Shown: in pieces, positions 20,993-31,526 of the stretch
How the letters are laid out: each line of letters opens with the position of its first letter
How positions within the stretch are numbered: the stretch's first letter is position 1
NCBI GenBank assembly: GCA_963575745.1
Contig: CAUYUJ010012625.1
Location: 173,501-237,500 of the forward strand
Direction of reading: 5' to 3'
DNA from: Prorocentrum cordatum
Lineage: Eukaryota; Sar; Dinophyceae; Prorocentrales; Prorocentraceae
Length of the DNA: 64,000 bases
Translations under genes and position numbers: made by a program
Notes under the pieces: generated by a model
What the model was told of the DNA's origin: nothing
Database searches by the model: none
The model's input: the letters and a program-made list of their open reading frames with translations, nothing else

Positions 20993-21349
20993 ATTGAGTT
21001 CTGAATGTCGGGTGTTGCTTCCCTCGTTTCGGTTGGACTTGTTCCCTTAGGCTGGCTCCGCGTGTGTGTGTGTGGCTGTGTGTTGCCTCTTCCTGGTGGT
21101 AACTTCATAGTGGTGCGTGCTCTAACATCCGCCACCACGCTTGATGCTGTTGTGCGTCGGGCCGTTCCTTGTTTCAGTGCTGTGCACTCTCACGCAGAAG
21201 AGAGTTCGCCCCCCACGGAGCCAGCATGTGTTCATTGTTGCGTTCAGTTCCCTGTGCCTTCGGCCTTGCCAACAGACCTACGTGGCAAAAGCGGAGCCTT
21301 GGCAGGATGCCTTCTCTGGCATCTACTCCCCAGAAAGCCCGAAGGGCCA

Positions 21350-22340
21350 CGTCAAAGAGGCCCGCACGGACCCAAATGGCCTCAAGACGGTCCAAGAAGC
21401 CCGCACTACGGCCAAGAGAGCACCACGATACCCTCGATGGGGGGCCCAAAATCATGGAACGTTCGCTGGCCCAACTGTCCAACGGGGCAGTGGCTTGTGA
21501 GTCTGAAGTAAACGGTTCTCGGTAGTTCTGAATTGCTAGCTCGCGCGCGTGACTCCTCGGGCTTGAAGAGACCTCAGATACCTTTTGGGCCGTCTTTGGA
21601 CTGTCGGATGCCTGGGACGGGGTGAACTGCAAATCTGTCAAAAACGCCTGGAGAAATATGTACCGATGATGTGCGCCTATTGAGGTTCCCTTGTGGGCCC
21701 GCGTCGTGCCGTTTTTGGCAAACATGGGGTCAGCTTGGGCCGTGTTGGGAGCCTTGTGGGAGCTTTCTTGGGCCGTGCTGGGAGCCTTCTTGGGCCGTGT
21801 TGGGAGCCCTCTTGGGCCGTGTGGGAGGCTCTGGAAACAAGTCTGGGCAGTGTTGGGAGCCTTCTTGGGCCGTCTCGCAGGCCTCCCGGGCCGTCTTGAG
21901 GCAATCTTGGGACGTCTTGGAGCGCTGCAAGGCCGCCTCGGGGCCCCTTGGAACTCCCTTGGGGCTGTCTTTCGGGGGTCCTCGGGGCCGCGCCCAGGAA
22001 CAACCGCAACTCATGGGGAAAGTCTGCTGGGCTTCTGCTGGGCTTCGCCCCGGGCTCGCGTCGTCGGGGGGGCCCGAGAGAGCCCAAGACGGCCCACGAG
22101 GTCCACATGACTGTCCAAGAGGCCCAGCAGTACGGCCCAGGAGCTCACGACGCAGTCCCAAGAGGAAGAAAACGACGACATCAGGAGCCTTCTCTTCACA
22201 AGACGACCTCCGAGACCGCCAGCAGGCTCCCACGAGCTTCCCACAGCCCCTACGGGGCTCCAAGAGGCCTCCAAGAGGCGCCCAGAGGCCTCGGAGAGGC
22301 TCGCAAGAGGCGCCTGGAAGGCCCCAAGAGGCCCGGATAA
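21350..22340. repeat. 11-bp motif blocks in both orientations
   Basis: CAAGACGGTCC/CAAGAGGCCC units occur on the plus strand at 21350-21460 and 22080-22340. The reverse complement (TCTTGGGCCGTGTTGGGAGC) occurs at 21720-21950. The change in orientation implies inversion or independent insertion of fragments. Confidence 0.6.
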
Positions 22341-22517
22341 GCCTCCGAGAGGCCCCCTGGAGGCATACAACACGGCTCTGACCCACGACCCAGGCACCAT
22401 GGCGGGATGCACTGATGAAACTTCGAAGTGGGGCGTGCGCCGCTGAGCGTGATCTTGCAACTACCCTGCCACTGTTTCTCGCGCAAGCGAGGTTCACGCG
22501 GCAGCTCAGGGGAACGA

Positions 22518-22615
22518 CTGCCACACACGCACACACACGCACACACACACACACACACGCACACACACACACACACTTACACGCACACACACACACACAC
22601 ACACACACTACACAG
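22518..22615. repeat. (CA)n microsatellite
   Basis: CACACA with occasional CACGCA over about 95 bp. His/Thr and Val/Cys ORFs here are artefacts. Confidence 0.9.
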
Positions 22616-22689
22616 CCCCCGCGAGCACGCAGGCAAGGGACAGCGATGAGACAACACGGGCCGACGGAGTGGGCGAAACGACCGAATGA

Positions 22690-24640
22690 TTGATGCTTCT
22701 TGTGTGCTTTGGCGACGATGCCATTCTCCCTCCTCGGGCCCCTCACATCCCAAGACGGCCTGAAAAGGGCCAAAAATGGCCGCAACCTTGGGGGCGTCAA
22801 AACCGTGTGGTGACAGAACGCGCGGTGACCTCGGAACCTCAAAGAGACCTCACCGCACGGTCGTGGGCCCTCGGAGGCCCCAGCCGCCCGAGACGTCCTC
22901 GCAAAACGCCTCGAGTCCCAAAACCGTGCGGTGACCCCGAATCCCCACCGACTCACCACACGGTGTGGTCACTGCACCGTCTGGGGACCCCCAAAAAGGA
23001 CCCTTGGAGAGGGCCCTGCAGGCACCCCGAGAGACCAGCTGCTCCACGGCGGCCCAGCAGGAGGAGGCCCCACGACGGCACCCTTGAGGCGCTGGACGGG
23101 CCACGACCGCCCCCGCGATATCGGCCGAGAGGGGCCCGCGTGACGCCCCGAGAGGCGCCCGAGCAGCTCCCGCGAAGCCCCGGAAGGACCGGACGGATCC
23201 CCCACGCAGCCTCGAAGCGGCCCCGAGCGGGCCTTGGCCCCCCCGAAGCGGCCTGGCGCCCCCAGCGGCCGGGCCTCCCGAAGTGGCCGGCAGGCCAGCC
23301 CCCCATATGAGACGCAACGGGAGGGCCGGGCAACGAGCGAGTGCGCCCGTGCCTCCGTGCGCGGAGGCAGACGTGCGCGGCAGCGCTGCGGGATTGCACC
23401 GAGGATATCCCAAGCCCACTGGTGCGCGATGCTGTGCGAGTGCCACGGGGTACAGTCGGGCCTGATTGGAGAGGACACGCGAGAGGACACAAGACCCTTC
23501 CGAGGGCCACGTTGCCAAAGAGTTGCGGGAGACATGGGTCGCAGGACACAGGACACGAGGGTACCCTGGATCTGGCAGGGTCGACCTACTAATCCAGGCC
23601 GCCAGCAGGGCGACGTCGGGGCGTACTGAGTCTCCAAACTCCACAGTGCTCCACTCATGTCCACACGGGGTCATGCTACAGTCGTGAGGCTCCAACCCCC
23701 CGCCTTCTGGATTCATGGGCGATCCTGGACGCTTTTGGGGAACACCACGTGAATAGTCGTCAGGCCCCCAGGGGACCCTCCAACATACCCCGAGAGGCCT
23801 CCACGATCTTCGGCAAAAGGCACGGTCGCGGGATGCGCCGACGGACATTTTTATAGATAACATCAAGCGACTAACACACAGAACATAAGTACAATCACAG
23901 AGCCCCCTCGCTGGACTGACACAGCGACGGGGCGACCGGACGCAGGCAAGCACTATATCGGAGATCTCCGAGCTGGACGCCCCGAGGCCGACTCGACCGC
24001 TGGACTTCCGACGCGGCGCCCAGGACAACGCGCACCCTACTGCAGCTGCAGCGCCTCCCCTCCCCGTGCTCTCGGCAGCCTGCGCAGTGGACATGCGTGG
24101 TCCGTGCCGGACCTTCGCTTTGGCGAAGATGGGGGGGCGCGCCGCGCCGCTCTGATACACGATTCCGATGCAGCAAAAATCCCGCAGTTGGCGCTGCACT
24201 CCAGCCAACAGCCAAAGGGAATACACAGGAAAACGGGTTGGGTGTGAAAAGGGAATGCGCAGCGTGCGCGAGTGGAAAGTCAGGAGTTGAGGGACTGGGA
24301 GGGGGGCAGGGAGATGAGGGCTATGCCGAAGCGATGGGACATCTTATCCGCCCCCTGACTCGACCATCCCCAGCCTTCTACGAGGCTACCTGAGGCCATT
24401 TAGAGACTACCAAAAACAATACGAAGCCATCGAACGGCCGAATGGTCCAACATCTTTCGTGACAGAATGCAGCCTTGGCCAAGCCTAACCGAGTACCAGA
24501 CCAGTTTGACACACGGCGCCGCTTGCCAGATCGCGCGGAGGGGTGCATCGGACTGGACTGGCACATTCGAAGGCAGAACAACTGCACAAACATGTTAGCC
24601 AACGTGAACCGCAAACAGTAAATCATTGCACCGTGAAGGT
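22690..24640. other. GC-rich stretch without recognised gene
   Basis: A 458-codon minus-strand frame (22850-24226) and several overlapping ones exist. They are rich in Gly, Arg, Ala and Pro and show no family signature, and all frames are similarly open, as expected for GC-rich DNA. A short CCTTCGCTTTGGCGAAG hairpin is at 24112-24128. Confidence 0.4.
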
Positions 24641-24641
24641 G

Positions 24642-25020
24642 GAAGCTAGGCTGTGTAAGCTACGTGGTGAAAGCTGTGTCGGGTCAGCTATGTTGTGTGA
24701 GCTATGGCCGTGAAAGCTAGGCGGTGAAAGCTACTCGGTGTTAGCTACAAGTGCAAGCTATGCGGTGCACGCTATGTGGTGAAGGCAATGTTGTGAACTC
24801 GATACTGGTGAAGGCTATGTGGTGTGCGCTATGGAGGTGAGAGGTATGCGTAGAAAGTGATGTGGGGTGATCTAGGTCGTGGGAACTGTGCGGGGCGAGC
24901 TATCAAAGCTGGAAGTGGAAAATATGACATGCCAGCAGTGCGGCATAAACTATGTCCTGCACGCTGTGCCGTGCAAGCACGCTGTGCCGTGCAAGCACGC
25001 TGTGCCGTGCAGTCCACGTG
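24642..25020. repeat. Minisatellite with GTGGTGAAAGCTAT-type units
   Basis: Units of about 12-16 bp (GTGGTGAAAGCT, GCGGTGCAAGCTAT, GTGGTGTGCGCTAT) repeat with much variation. The last part changes into three near-identical 17-bp copies of CACGCTGTGCCGTGCAA at 24960-25012. Related GTGGTGCAAACT units precede copies of dispersed repeat R5 at 26220, 27250 and 51545, which suggests the minisatellite derives from the 5' end of R5. Confidence 0.65.
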
Positions 25021-25079
25021 GCGCAGGCTGTGGTGTGCACCCCACGTGCTGCAAACTGTGTGGCGCAGGCTGTGCGGCC

Positions 25080-25445
25080 CGTGGCCGCAAGTTGCGCCCA
25101 CGGGGCGCCACGAGCGCCCGCGAGACGGCAGAGGGCGCCAGCCTGGCGAGTCCCCGGGGCAAGCTGCCCAGCGCACGGGGCGCCCACGAGACGCCCACGA
25201 GCCGGCAGAGGGCGCACGCGGCGCACCCTCGGCTGGCCCGGAGCGCCCGCGAGGCACCCCCGGGGGCGGCCCGGGCGGCAGCGCGGCGAGGGCCCGGGGG
25301 AGCCCGTGCAGCGCAGAGGGGCCCTCCGCGAGGCGTCGACGAGGCGGCACGGGCAGCCGCGCGGCGGGTCCTCCGGGAGGGTCCGCCCCAGCGCACGGGG
25401 CACCCACGAGGAGCCCACGAGGCGGCAGTGTGGCGAGCAGGCCAG
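25080..25445. repeat. GC-rich region with repeated GCGCACGGGGCGCCCACGAG blocks
   Basis: The block CAGCGCACGGGGC(G/A)CCCACGAG occurs at about 25168 and 25392, with shorter relatives between. All frames are open, and the Ala/Arg/Gly-rich translations are not convincing as protein. 25446-25695 shows nothing recognised. Confidence 0.4.
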
Positions 25446-25697
25446 TCCAGCTCATTCCATGGAGCACTCGTGCAAAGTGGGAAAAGGTAAGGCACGCGCA
25501 AGCTGTTTTGGTCGTCCCCGGAATTGTAGTCTTTTGCGGGGCGCACGTATTGACGACGCTGCCGCCAAGCTAAAAGGTGCGAAACGTTGTTTTCGAAAGC
25601 GAGCGAATATTCTGCAAGTCCTTTGCCCGATCCCGACAGGGCACCCGAGGCACGTAGTTGTCAACCAGAGGCGCCGTCGACCCATTGAAACCACCAC

Positions 25698-25772
25698 ATT
25701 ATCTCTCTCTCTCTCTGTATATATATATATATATCTGTATATATATACGTGTATATATATATACACATATCA
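25698..25772. repeat. (CT)n-(TA)n microsatellite
   Basis: TCTCTCTCTC, then TATATATATA, then CGTGTATATATATAT; one of the few AT-rich stretches in the window. Confidence 0.85.
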
Positions 25773-26219
25773 CAAACAAAACGTTTTGACGCGTCACCGT
25801 CGTCAATCTATAGCAGCACGAACAAAATTGCCGGTAGCGTTCCCAACTTTACTAATTCTAGTGGTAGCCATCGTAGATGAAGTATAGCGCATACTGGTAA
25901 GTCAGCCTAGCTATAGCAGTAGCTACTGTACTCTCAGTAATTACGTAGTAGTGGTATGTCTGGTAGTCGTGGCACTGGTAGTACAGGGCGTGGTCATGGT
26001 AACGGCACGGGTAATGTTAGTCGTAGTCGCAATCGAATCCGTAGCAAAAGTAACCTCAGTAGAAGACATAGCGGTCGTACACACAATTTTCAATAAAAAC
26101 AATAAGAACACTACGAAGTGTCGTAGACGCCGTAGTCGTATCGGCGATAGTGGTGGTAAAGGCATTCGTACGTAGCGAAGCAGTGGAAGGCAATCCCCGT
26201 CGTGCCATCTACGCGGCGC

Positions 26220-26740
26220 GATGTGCGTGGTGCAAACTGCTTGGTGCAAGCTGTGAGGTCCAAGCTGTGGTGTCATTCGCCGTGCGGGACTGGAAATTGT
26301 CAACTTCACTGCTCGCGCAGTCATCCCACCCACCCAGAGAGAACTGTTTGCAAAACCTATGCGGCCGCGAATGCAGTAACAGCTTGGCGCCAGCTGGGGC
26401 ATCGCTGCGGCCGCGCTAGCGCGCGCAAGCTCGCGTGTAGAGCGGCGATCTGGTCTGGCGCGACCGACGCGGCCACGGTGGCGCTGACGGCTGGGGCGTT
26501 CCTAGCGCCTCTCGAAGGCCGCACTGGCGCGCTTGCTGGCGCTTCATTGAGACAGGGTGACTCGGGCGGGCGCGATATCATGGCAACGATGGTGGTGTCG
26601 ATGGTGGCACTGACGGAGGCAGAGACAATGACGGCGCCGATGCTGATTGAGCCGATGCCAATGATGTCGTCCACGCGTCGGTGATGAAAAATTTGAAAAA
26701 AGATTTCGGCATGCGCACGCGGCCGACGCGCACGCGTGGC
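26220..26740. repeat. Dispersed repeat R5, copy 1
   Basis: Order of blocks: GTGGTGCAAACTGC; CACTGCTCGCGCAG; TGCAAAACCTATGCGGCCGC; GCGCGCAAGCTCGCGTG; GACGCGGCCACGGTGGCG; GTGACTCGGGCGGGCGCG; then GATGGTGGC-type triplets and GATTTCGGCATGCGC. The same order appears at 27250, 50220, 51530 and 58150, so this is a dispersed family of about 400-600 bp. Confidence 0.7.
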
Positions 26741-27249
26741 CAGCATGGTGTTACTTCATAGGGATCGTCCACCACCCTCCCCCATCGCGCGCAAGGGCTC
26801 GGAAACATTCCGACATGCGCGCGCGAGAGGCCCGATTGTTCGCATGTGATGGAAATCTTGAGCACCGATGCTTTTCTGCAGAATTCGCACGAGCGCGCAA
26901 ATATTTTGGAACTACCATGTTGAACGACCATGTGTATCCTTTTTGTGTTCGGGACACTAGATCTTGAAATCCTTAGGGCACGTGACGTGTTTGAAAGATT
27001 TCGGCACGCTCGCGACGACGCGCACGGGTGGACGTTGTTCTTTCTGTTGCAAAGGGTTCTTGGCAACCACTGGAAAAATGTGTAATAAACATGAGGGAGG
27101 GTCGATACCGGCTAGGCTGGGATGATCTGAACTCATACGTACGCTGAACGATGGGGCTGACTCACATGTACACTGCGCATCCAAAGGGCGAGCGGGTAAC
27201 ACCAGGACGGGGGATAGATCCTAATTCCTTTTTTTAGAAAAAGCAGCAT

Positions 27250-27670
27250 GTATGGTGCAAACTATGTGGTGCAAGCTGCGTGGTGGAATACACCTGACAA
27301 AACCTGAAGTCGTCAACGACACTGCTCGCGCAATCACCCGTCCAATCCGTCCAGCCGAAACCTGTTTTGCTGCAGAACCCACGAGGCCGCGATTGCTGCT
27401 ACTACATCTCAATTGCGATTGCTTGCTCTGGCCCATGAGGCCGCGATTTCGATTGCTGGCTCTGGCTGGCGCATCCCTACAGCTGTGCTGGCGCGCGCGA
27501 GCCCGCGCGCAGAGCGATCAGTTGTTTGGGCGCAGCCGACGCGGCCGCGAAAGCGTTCACCGATGGGAACTTCCCAGCGCCCGTCCAAACCCACGAGGGA
27601 GCGCGGGCATTTCAATGCGCGTCGGTGACTCGTGCGGGCGCTGCAACATGATGACGCACGAAGCGCCCAC
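27250..27670. repeat. Dispersed repeat R5, copy 2
   Basis: Shares with copy 1 the GTGGTGCAAGCTGCGTGG start, ACTGCTCGCGCAATCAC, GAGGCCGCGATTG, GGCTGGCGCATCC and GTCGGTGACTCGTGCGGGCG. Between copies 1 and 2 (26741-27249) there is a continuation of the R5 tail (TTTCGGCACGCTCGCG at 26999), and no gene was recognised. Confidence 0.65.
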
Positions 27671-28139
27671 CATCTATGCACCAGCCGAAACCCCGCCATA
27701 TTCATCCAGCTCATTACGTAAGACAAATACGAACCCCTAAGTGCAAGCACTTTCGGGGGAATCAGCTTCAGGACATTCGCGCGGATTTCTCGGGCCAGCA
27801 CTGGCCAATTCTCCCTAGCCTGCGGAGCAAGCGCAGGGGGCGGCGCCAGAAGCGCCGCCGGGAATGCCCGAGCCAAGACATCCGCGAGGAGCTCCAAAAC
27901 AATAGGATTGTGCAACCTCTTCCTCTGCGGAAGCAATTTCTCACAGGATCCAAGTACGCAGAGGAAGCTGGGAGAGGAGAGCGGCCAAACGCTAGGGAAT
28001 TCCAACACCCAGCGCGCCCGCGCCTGCTGGGGACTTCCGGACACCCAGCCGGGCGCACGGCCGGCAGCGGGGAGAGGGGGGGGGGAACATGCGTAAACTG
28101 CCGTACTCATATACTCGGCGCCGTGGACTCCTCGCCTTG

Positions 28140-28285
28140 GGGATCTACTGACCAGGGTCAATGCAAACCTGGGCCAGTCGGGCTTTGAATCCCACAAGAT
28201 CCCGCAGGGTCCTGCAGGGCCCTGCGCGCGCATGCGGGTCAATTCCACCCGGGCTTTGCAGGACTCTGCAAGATCCAGCGCTCCA
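28140..28285. repeat. Dispersed repeat R1, copy 2
   Basis: Counterpart of 332-470 (see there). Ends directly against the TIR element at 28302. The stretch 27671-28139 shows no recognised feature. Confidence 0.5.
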
Positions 28286-28301
28286 GCTGGGGAGAGCAGA
28301 A

Positions 28302-28441
28302 GGTACCGATACCGCCACTCCACGGACCTCTCCCGAAGTGCGTTCTGATGAGGATTTCGAGGCGAATCCAGCGGTGGCGACGAGGGCCGCCGAGGAGGCC
28401 CGAGAAGGGGAAAACGAGCGGAGGGTAGAGGTATGGGTACC
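28302..28441. mobile_element. TIR element family G (GGTACCGATACC), copy 1
   Basis: 140 bp bounded by GGTACCGATACCGCCACTCC on the left and, inverted, GGTACCCATACCTCTACCC on the right. Internal blocks GCGAATCCAGCGGTGGCG and GAGGCCCGAGAAGG are shared with the sequence at the 39175 intron start and with 42599-42722. The left end after AGCAGAAG reads as a GT donor, consistent with an introner, but no exon was recognised around it. Confidence 0.6.
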
Positions 28442-28682
28442 TGGTTCCAGTCTGCCTGGCTGACCCCCGTTTCCATCGCCCGCCACTGGAGCCCCGATCG
28501 CCGCCCAGCGCGCGCTCGCCGGGGACTTCCAGACACCCGGCGGGCCGCGCAGGGAGCCGCCGGGCTCGGTCCTCTTGCCGCCTCGCCCGCCGTGGGGGCG
28601 TCCGCCGCCGCGGCCCAGGCGGTGAGGGCGGCCCGCCGGCGGCGGCGACGTCAGCCGCAAGGCTGCCGCGTCGCGGTCTCCC

Positions 28683-28832
28683 CCTCCTTCTCCTCCTCCT
28701 CCTCCTCCTCCTCCGCCTCCGCCTCCTCCGCCTCCTCCTCCTCCTCCTCCTCCTGCTCCTCCTCCTCCTCCTCCTGGTCCTCCCCCTCCGCCTCCGCCTC
28801 CTCCTCCTCCTCCTCCTCCTCCCAATCCTCAT
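28683..28832. repeat. (CCT)n microsatellite, interrupted
   Basis: TCCTCC/TCCGCC triplets with interruptions over 150 bp. Ser-, Glu- and Arg-rich ORFs are artefacts. 28833-29490 contains no recognised gene. Confidence 0.85.
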
Positions 28833-29497
28833 CCACCTCTGGCTGCTCCTCATGTTCCTCCTCTCCTCCGCATATGCCCACGCTGGCGGCCCGACAAGCA
28901 GCGCACAAAACAAAACCGCCGACAATACGACCACACTACAAAAACAAAAATCATATCGACATTGAATGGACGAACAACTGTATGCATCAAAACGGTTCCG
29001 ACGTCGGGAACGACTGCCCCCCGGGCGGCTGAAAAAGGTTTACACCGACGTGGCCCCGTTGGGGTGTAAACCATGCAGCCGCCCGTGAGGCAGGCGTCCC
29101 CGACGGCGACACAATCTCGTGCATACGATCCTTCGCCCGCGAAGACATAGCCGGTCAAAGTGCAAGGAGGAGCGGAGAGAAAGGCAACCAAAGGCAGTAC
29201 ACAGCGCGCGACGTGTGCGCACGGAGCTCGCCGACAGCCCCGCTTGCTGAGGGTGACGAGGCGTGTGAGACAGTCTTACGGAGCCCAACAATATACACCA
29301 CCACTCAAGATGAAACACAACTGCCCGAGATCAAACCACTTTTCCACTTGCACCAGAGAGCAACAAATGAGGTTTCACTGATGTGGGTGGGCCTAGCCCG
29401 GTTGAGCGCCACTTAGCGTCCTGGGGATTTACCTCAAGACACCCACTGAGCCACAAAGGCTACGGAACTACTGCTTGCAATGAGACCGTGCAATATA

Positions 29498-29996
29498 CAC
29501 CACCACCACCACCACCACCACCACCACCACCACCACCACCACCACCGTCACCACCGTCACCACCGTCACCACCACCGTCACCACCACCACCACCACCACC
29601 ACCACCACCACCACCACCACCACCACCACCACCACCACCACCACCACCACCACCACCACCACCACCACCACCACCACCACCACCACCATCCACCACCACC
29701 ACCACCACCACCACCACCACCACCACCACCACCACCACCACCACCACCACCACCACCACCACCAACCACCACCACCACCACCACCACCACCACCACCACC
29801 CCACCCCACCACCACCCACCCCCCACCCCACCCCCACCCCCACCCCCACCCCCACCCCCACCCCCCACACCCCACCCCCACCCCCACCCCCACCCCCCCC
29901 CACCCCACACCACCACCACCACCACCACCACCACACCACCACACCACCACCACCACACCACCACCACCACCACCACCACCACCACCACCACCACCG
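29498..29996. repeat. 500-bp (CCA)n and (CCCCCA)n tract
   Basis: CACCACCAC repeats, changing in the middle (about 29815-29905) to CCCCACCCCCAC, then back to CCA. Any frame gives His, Pro or Thr runs on the plus strand and Gly, Val or Trp runs on the minus strand; these ORFs (up to 314 codons) are artefacts. The C-rich centre could form i-motif or, on the other strand, G-quadruplex structures. Confidence 0.95.
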
Positions 29997-30119
29997 CCTC
30001 CCTCGCCCAGGAAAGAGAAGGGGGAGAGTACGGTGGACGAGGGAAGGGCATGGAACTTGTTGTGGTGTACAGTCTTAGGCCCGCACATCTCGCTGTGTCC
30101 CCTCCCCGTTCCCGCTTGC

Positions 30120-30590
30120 CCAGAGTCCTAAGTCCGATTAGGAGGGGGGGGGTCCCAGAAGGGAGGAGGCGGCTCAACGGACCCCCATGGGCCTCTGGAG
30201 CCTCCGAATCTACACTGCGTAGCCTCCAAGATGCCAAATGTTCCACCACAGCTTGCACAAGCTGGGCCCCAACACGCCGAGGAGGCCTCAAAAACAGCGC
30301 CAATATGGCCTCAGGACGGCCCAACACGCCTCCACGACGCCCCACAAGAGCTCCAAGATCACTGGCAGGAGGGCCCCAAAATGCCAACCTCTTCCCAATC
30401 CTACTGGGAAACTTGCATGTTTAGCGTGTAGGCATGTATGGTTTCAACCGCATCCAAAATGGCCCACGATGCCCCAAAGATCGCACAAAGACGGCCCAAG
30501 AGGTCCCGAAGAGGGGCCCGAGAGGCGCTGGCCCGCGAGGGCCCCAAGAAGGCCCCAGTAGGGGTGTAAGGGAGGAAGTCGAACTGACAT
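30120..30590. repeat. 11-bp motif block, block 2
   Basis: CCTCCAAGATGCC, CAAGACGGCCCAAGAGG and GGCCCCAAGAAGGCC units, diverged. Continuous with the TCTCAGAAGGC repeats that follow. Confidence 0.55.
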
Positions 30591-30835
30591 GTGGAGCCCC
30601 TCCCCGAGACGATACCAGAGACCGCCGGCAGGCGCCAAAGATCGGCGACGAGCGAGGGTGGAAGCGAGGAGGAGAAGGCCTTCTCAGAAAGTTCGGAAGT
30701 CCCCCGGCCTTCTGAAAAGTGTTCAAAGCCTCCCTCGAAGGCAGAGAACACTTCTCAGAAGGCGCGAGGGCTGCACTGAGAAGTCCCGCCGCCTTCTGAG
30801 AAGGCCTTCTACTTCTCGCTTCCCCCCCTCGCTCG
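30590..30835. repeat. Foldback repeats of TCTCAGAAGGC, copy 1
   Basis: GCCTTCTCAGAA, CTTCTCAGAAGGCG and CTTCTGAGAAGGCC occur in both orientations over 200 bp. The same arrangement, preceded by GGCGACGAGCGAGG-like sequence, is found at 59480-59640 (GGCGGCGAGCGAGG). A related fragment is near 2165-2200. Confidence 0.55.
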
Positions 30836-30939
30836 TCGCCGAAAAAAAAACACCGAGAGAGGCCCATGAGAGAGAGAAACCCCCGACGGCCCCCGAACGG
30901 CCCCCTTAAGAAGGCCGCAGGACTGCCTCCTATAGGAAT

Positions 30940-31174
30940 CCCTCCGGGGCGTTCCAAGAGACCCCTGGCGCCAAAGCTAGGGCTCCCAGCTTCGCGCTTC
31001 GCGCTGCGCGAAGCGCGAAGTGCGAATAACTTCGCGCTCTCGCGCCGCCTCCCAAGGGAGAAGAGGAGGATGAGGAGGAATCGAAGCCGAACCGCGAAGC
31101 GCGAAGCGCGAATAACTTCGCGCCCTCGAGGGCGCCCTTGCTCCGGGGCGTTCCAAGAGACCCCTGGCGCCCAA
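30940..31174. repeat. Direct repeat pair flanking GCGAAGCGCGAAG palindromes
   Basis: CTCCGGGGCGTTCCAAGAGA plus the following CCCCTGGCGCC occur at 30942-30972 and again at 31140-31170. Between them lie TTCGCGCTTCGCGC / GCGCGAAGCGCGAAG palindromes and two copies of GCGAATAACTTCGCGC. The arrangement looks like a duplication flanking an unstable palindrome. Confidence 0.6.
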
Positions 31175-31526
31175 GAACCCTCTGACCCACAAGCCGAGCA
31201 CGGTGGCAGGCTGGGCCAAAGACGACCGAGCGAGGATCGGAAACGGGTCTTACGCGAGATGGCCCAGCGACCCTACGCGGTGGCTTGCGCGGGCCGCCCG
31301 CGCGGCGCGCTCACGCGCGACCTTACGCGTGCAGCGTGCACGCCAATGTGGGGGCAGACGACCCGGTGTTCTTGCGTCGCTCCGCTGGACTGCCAGAAAC
31401 AAGTGCAAGCAGGCTCAAATCAGTGGAGCACCGTTGAATCCTTACCCACCTGGGGGTCGGCGGAGTAGCGTAGGCCTCTTGAATAATGAACTGAGGGCGC
31501 GACTGGCGCAGCACACCGCTGAAGGG

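Noticed and set aside
22850-24226. 458-codon minus-strand ORF as a gene
   Set aside because: Composition is driven by GC-rich DNA, other frames are equally open, and no domain or motif was recognised.
29468-30424. Long ORFs of His, Pro, Thr, Val, Trp or Gly runs
   Set aside because: They are translations of the CCA/CCCCCA microsatellite in different frames and have no independent coding signal.
30866-31468. 200-codon plus-strand ORF as a gene upstream of eIF4G
   Set aside because: It crosses the palindromic GCGAAG repeats and a direct duplication and has no family similarity.
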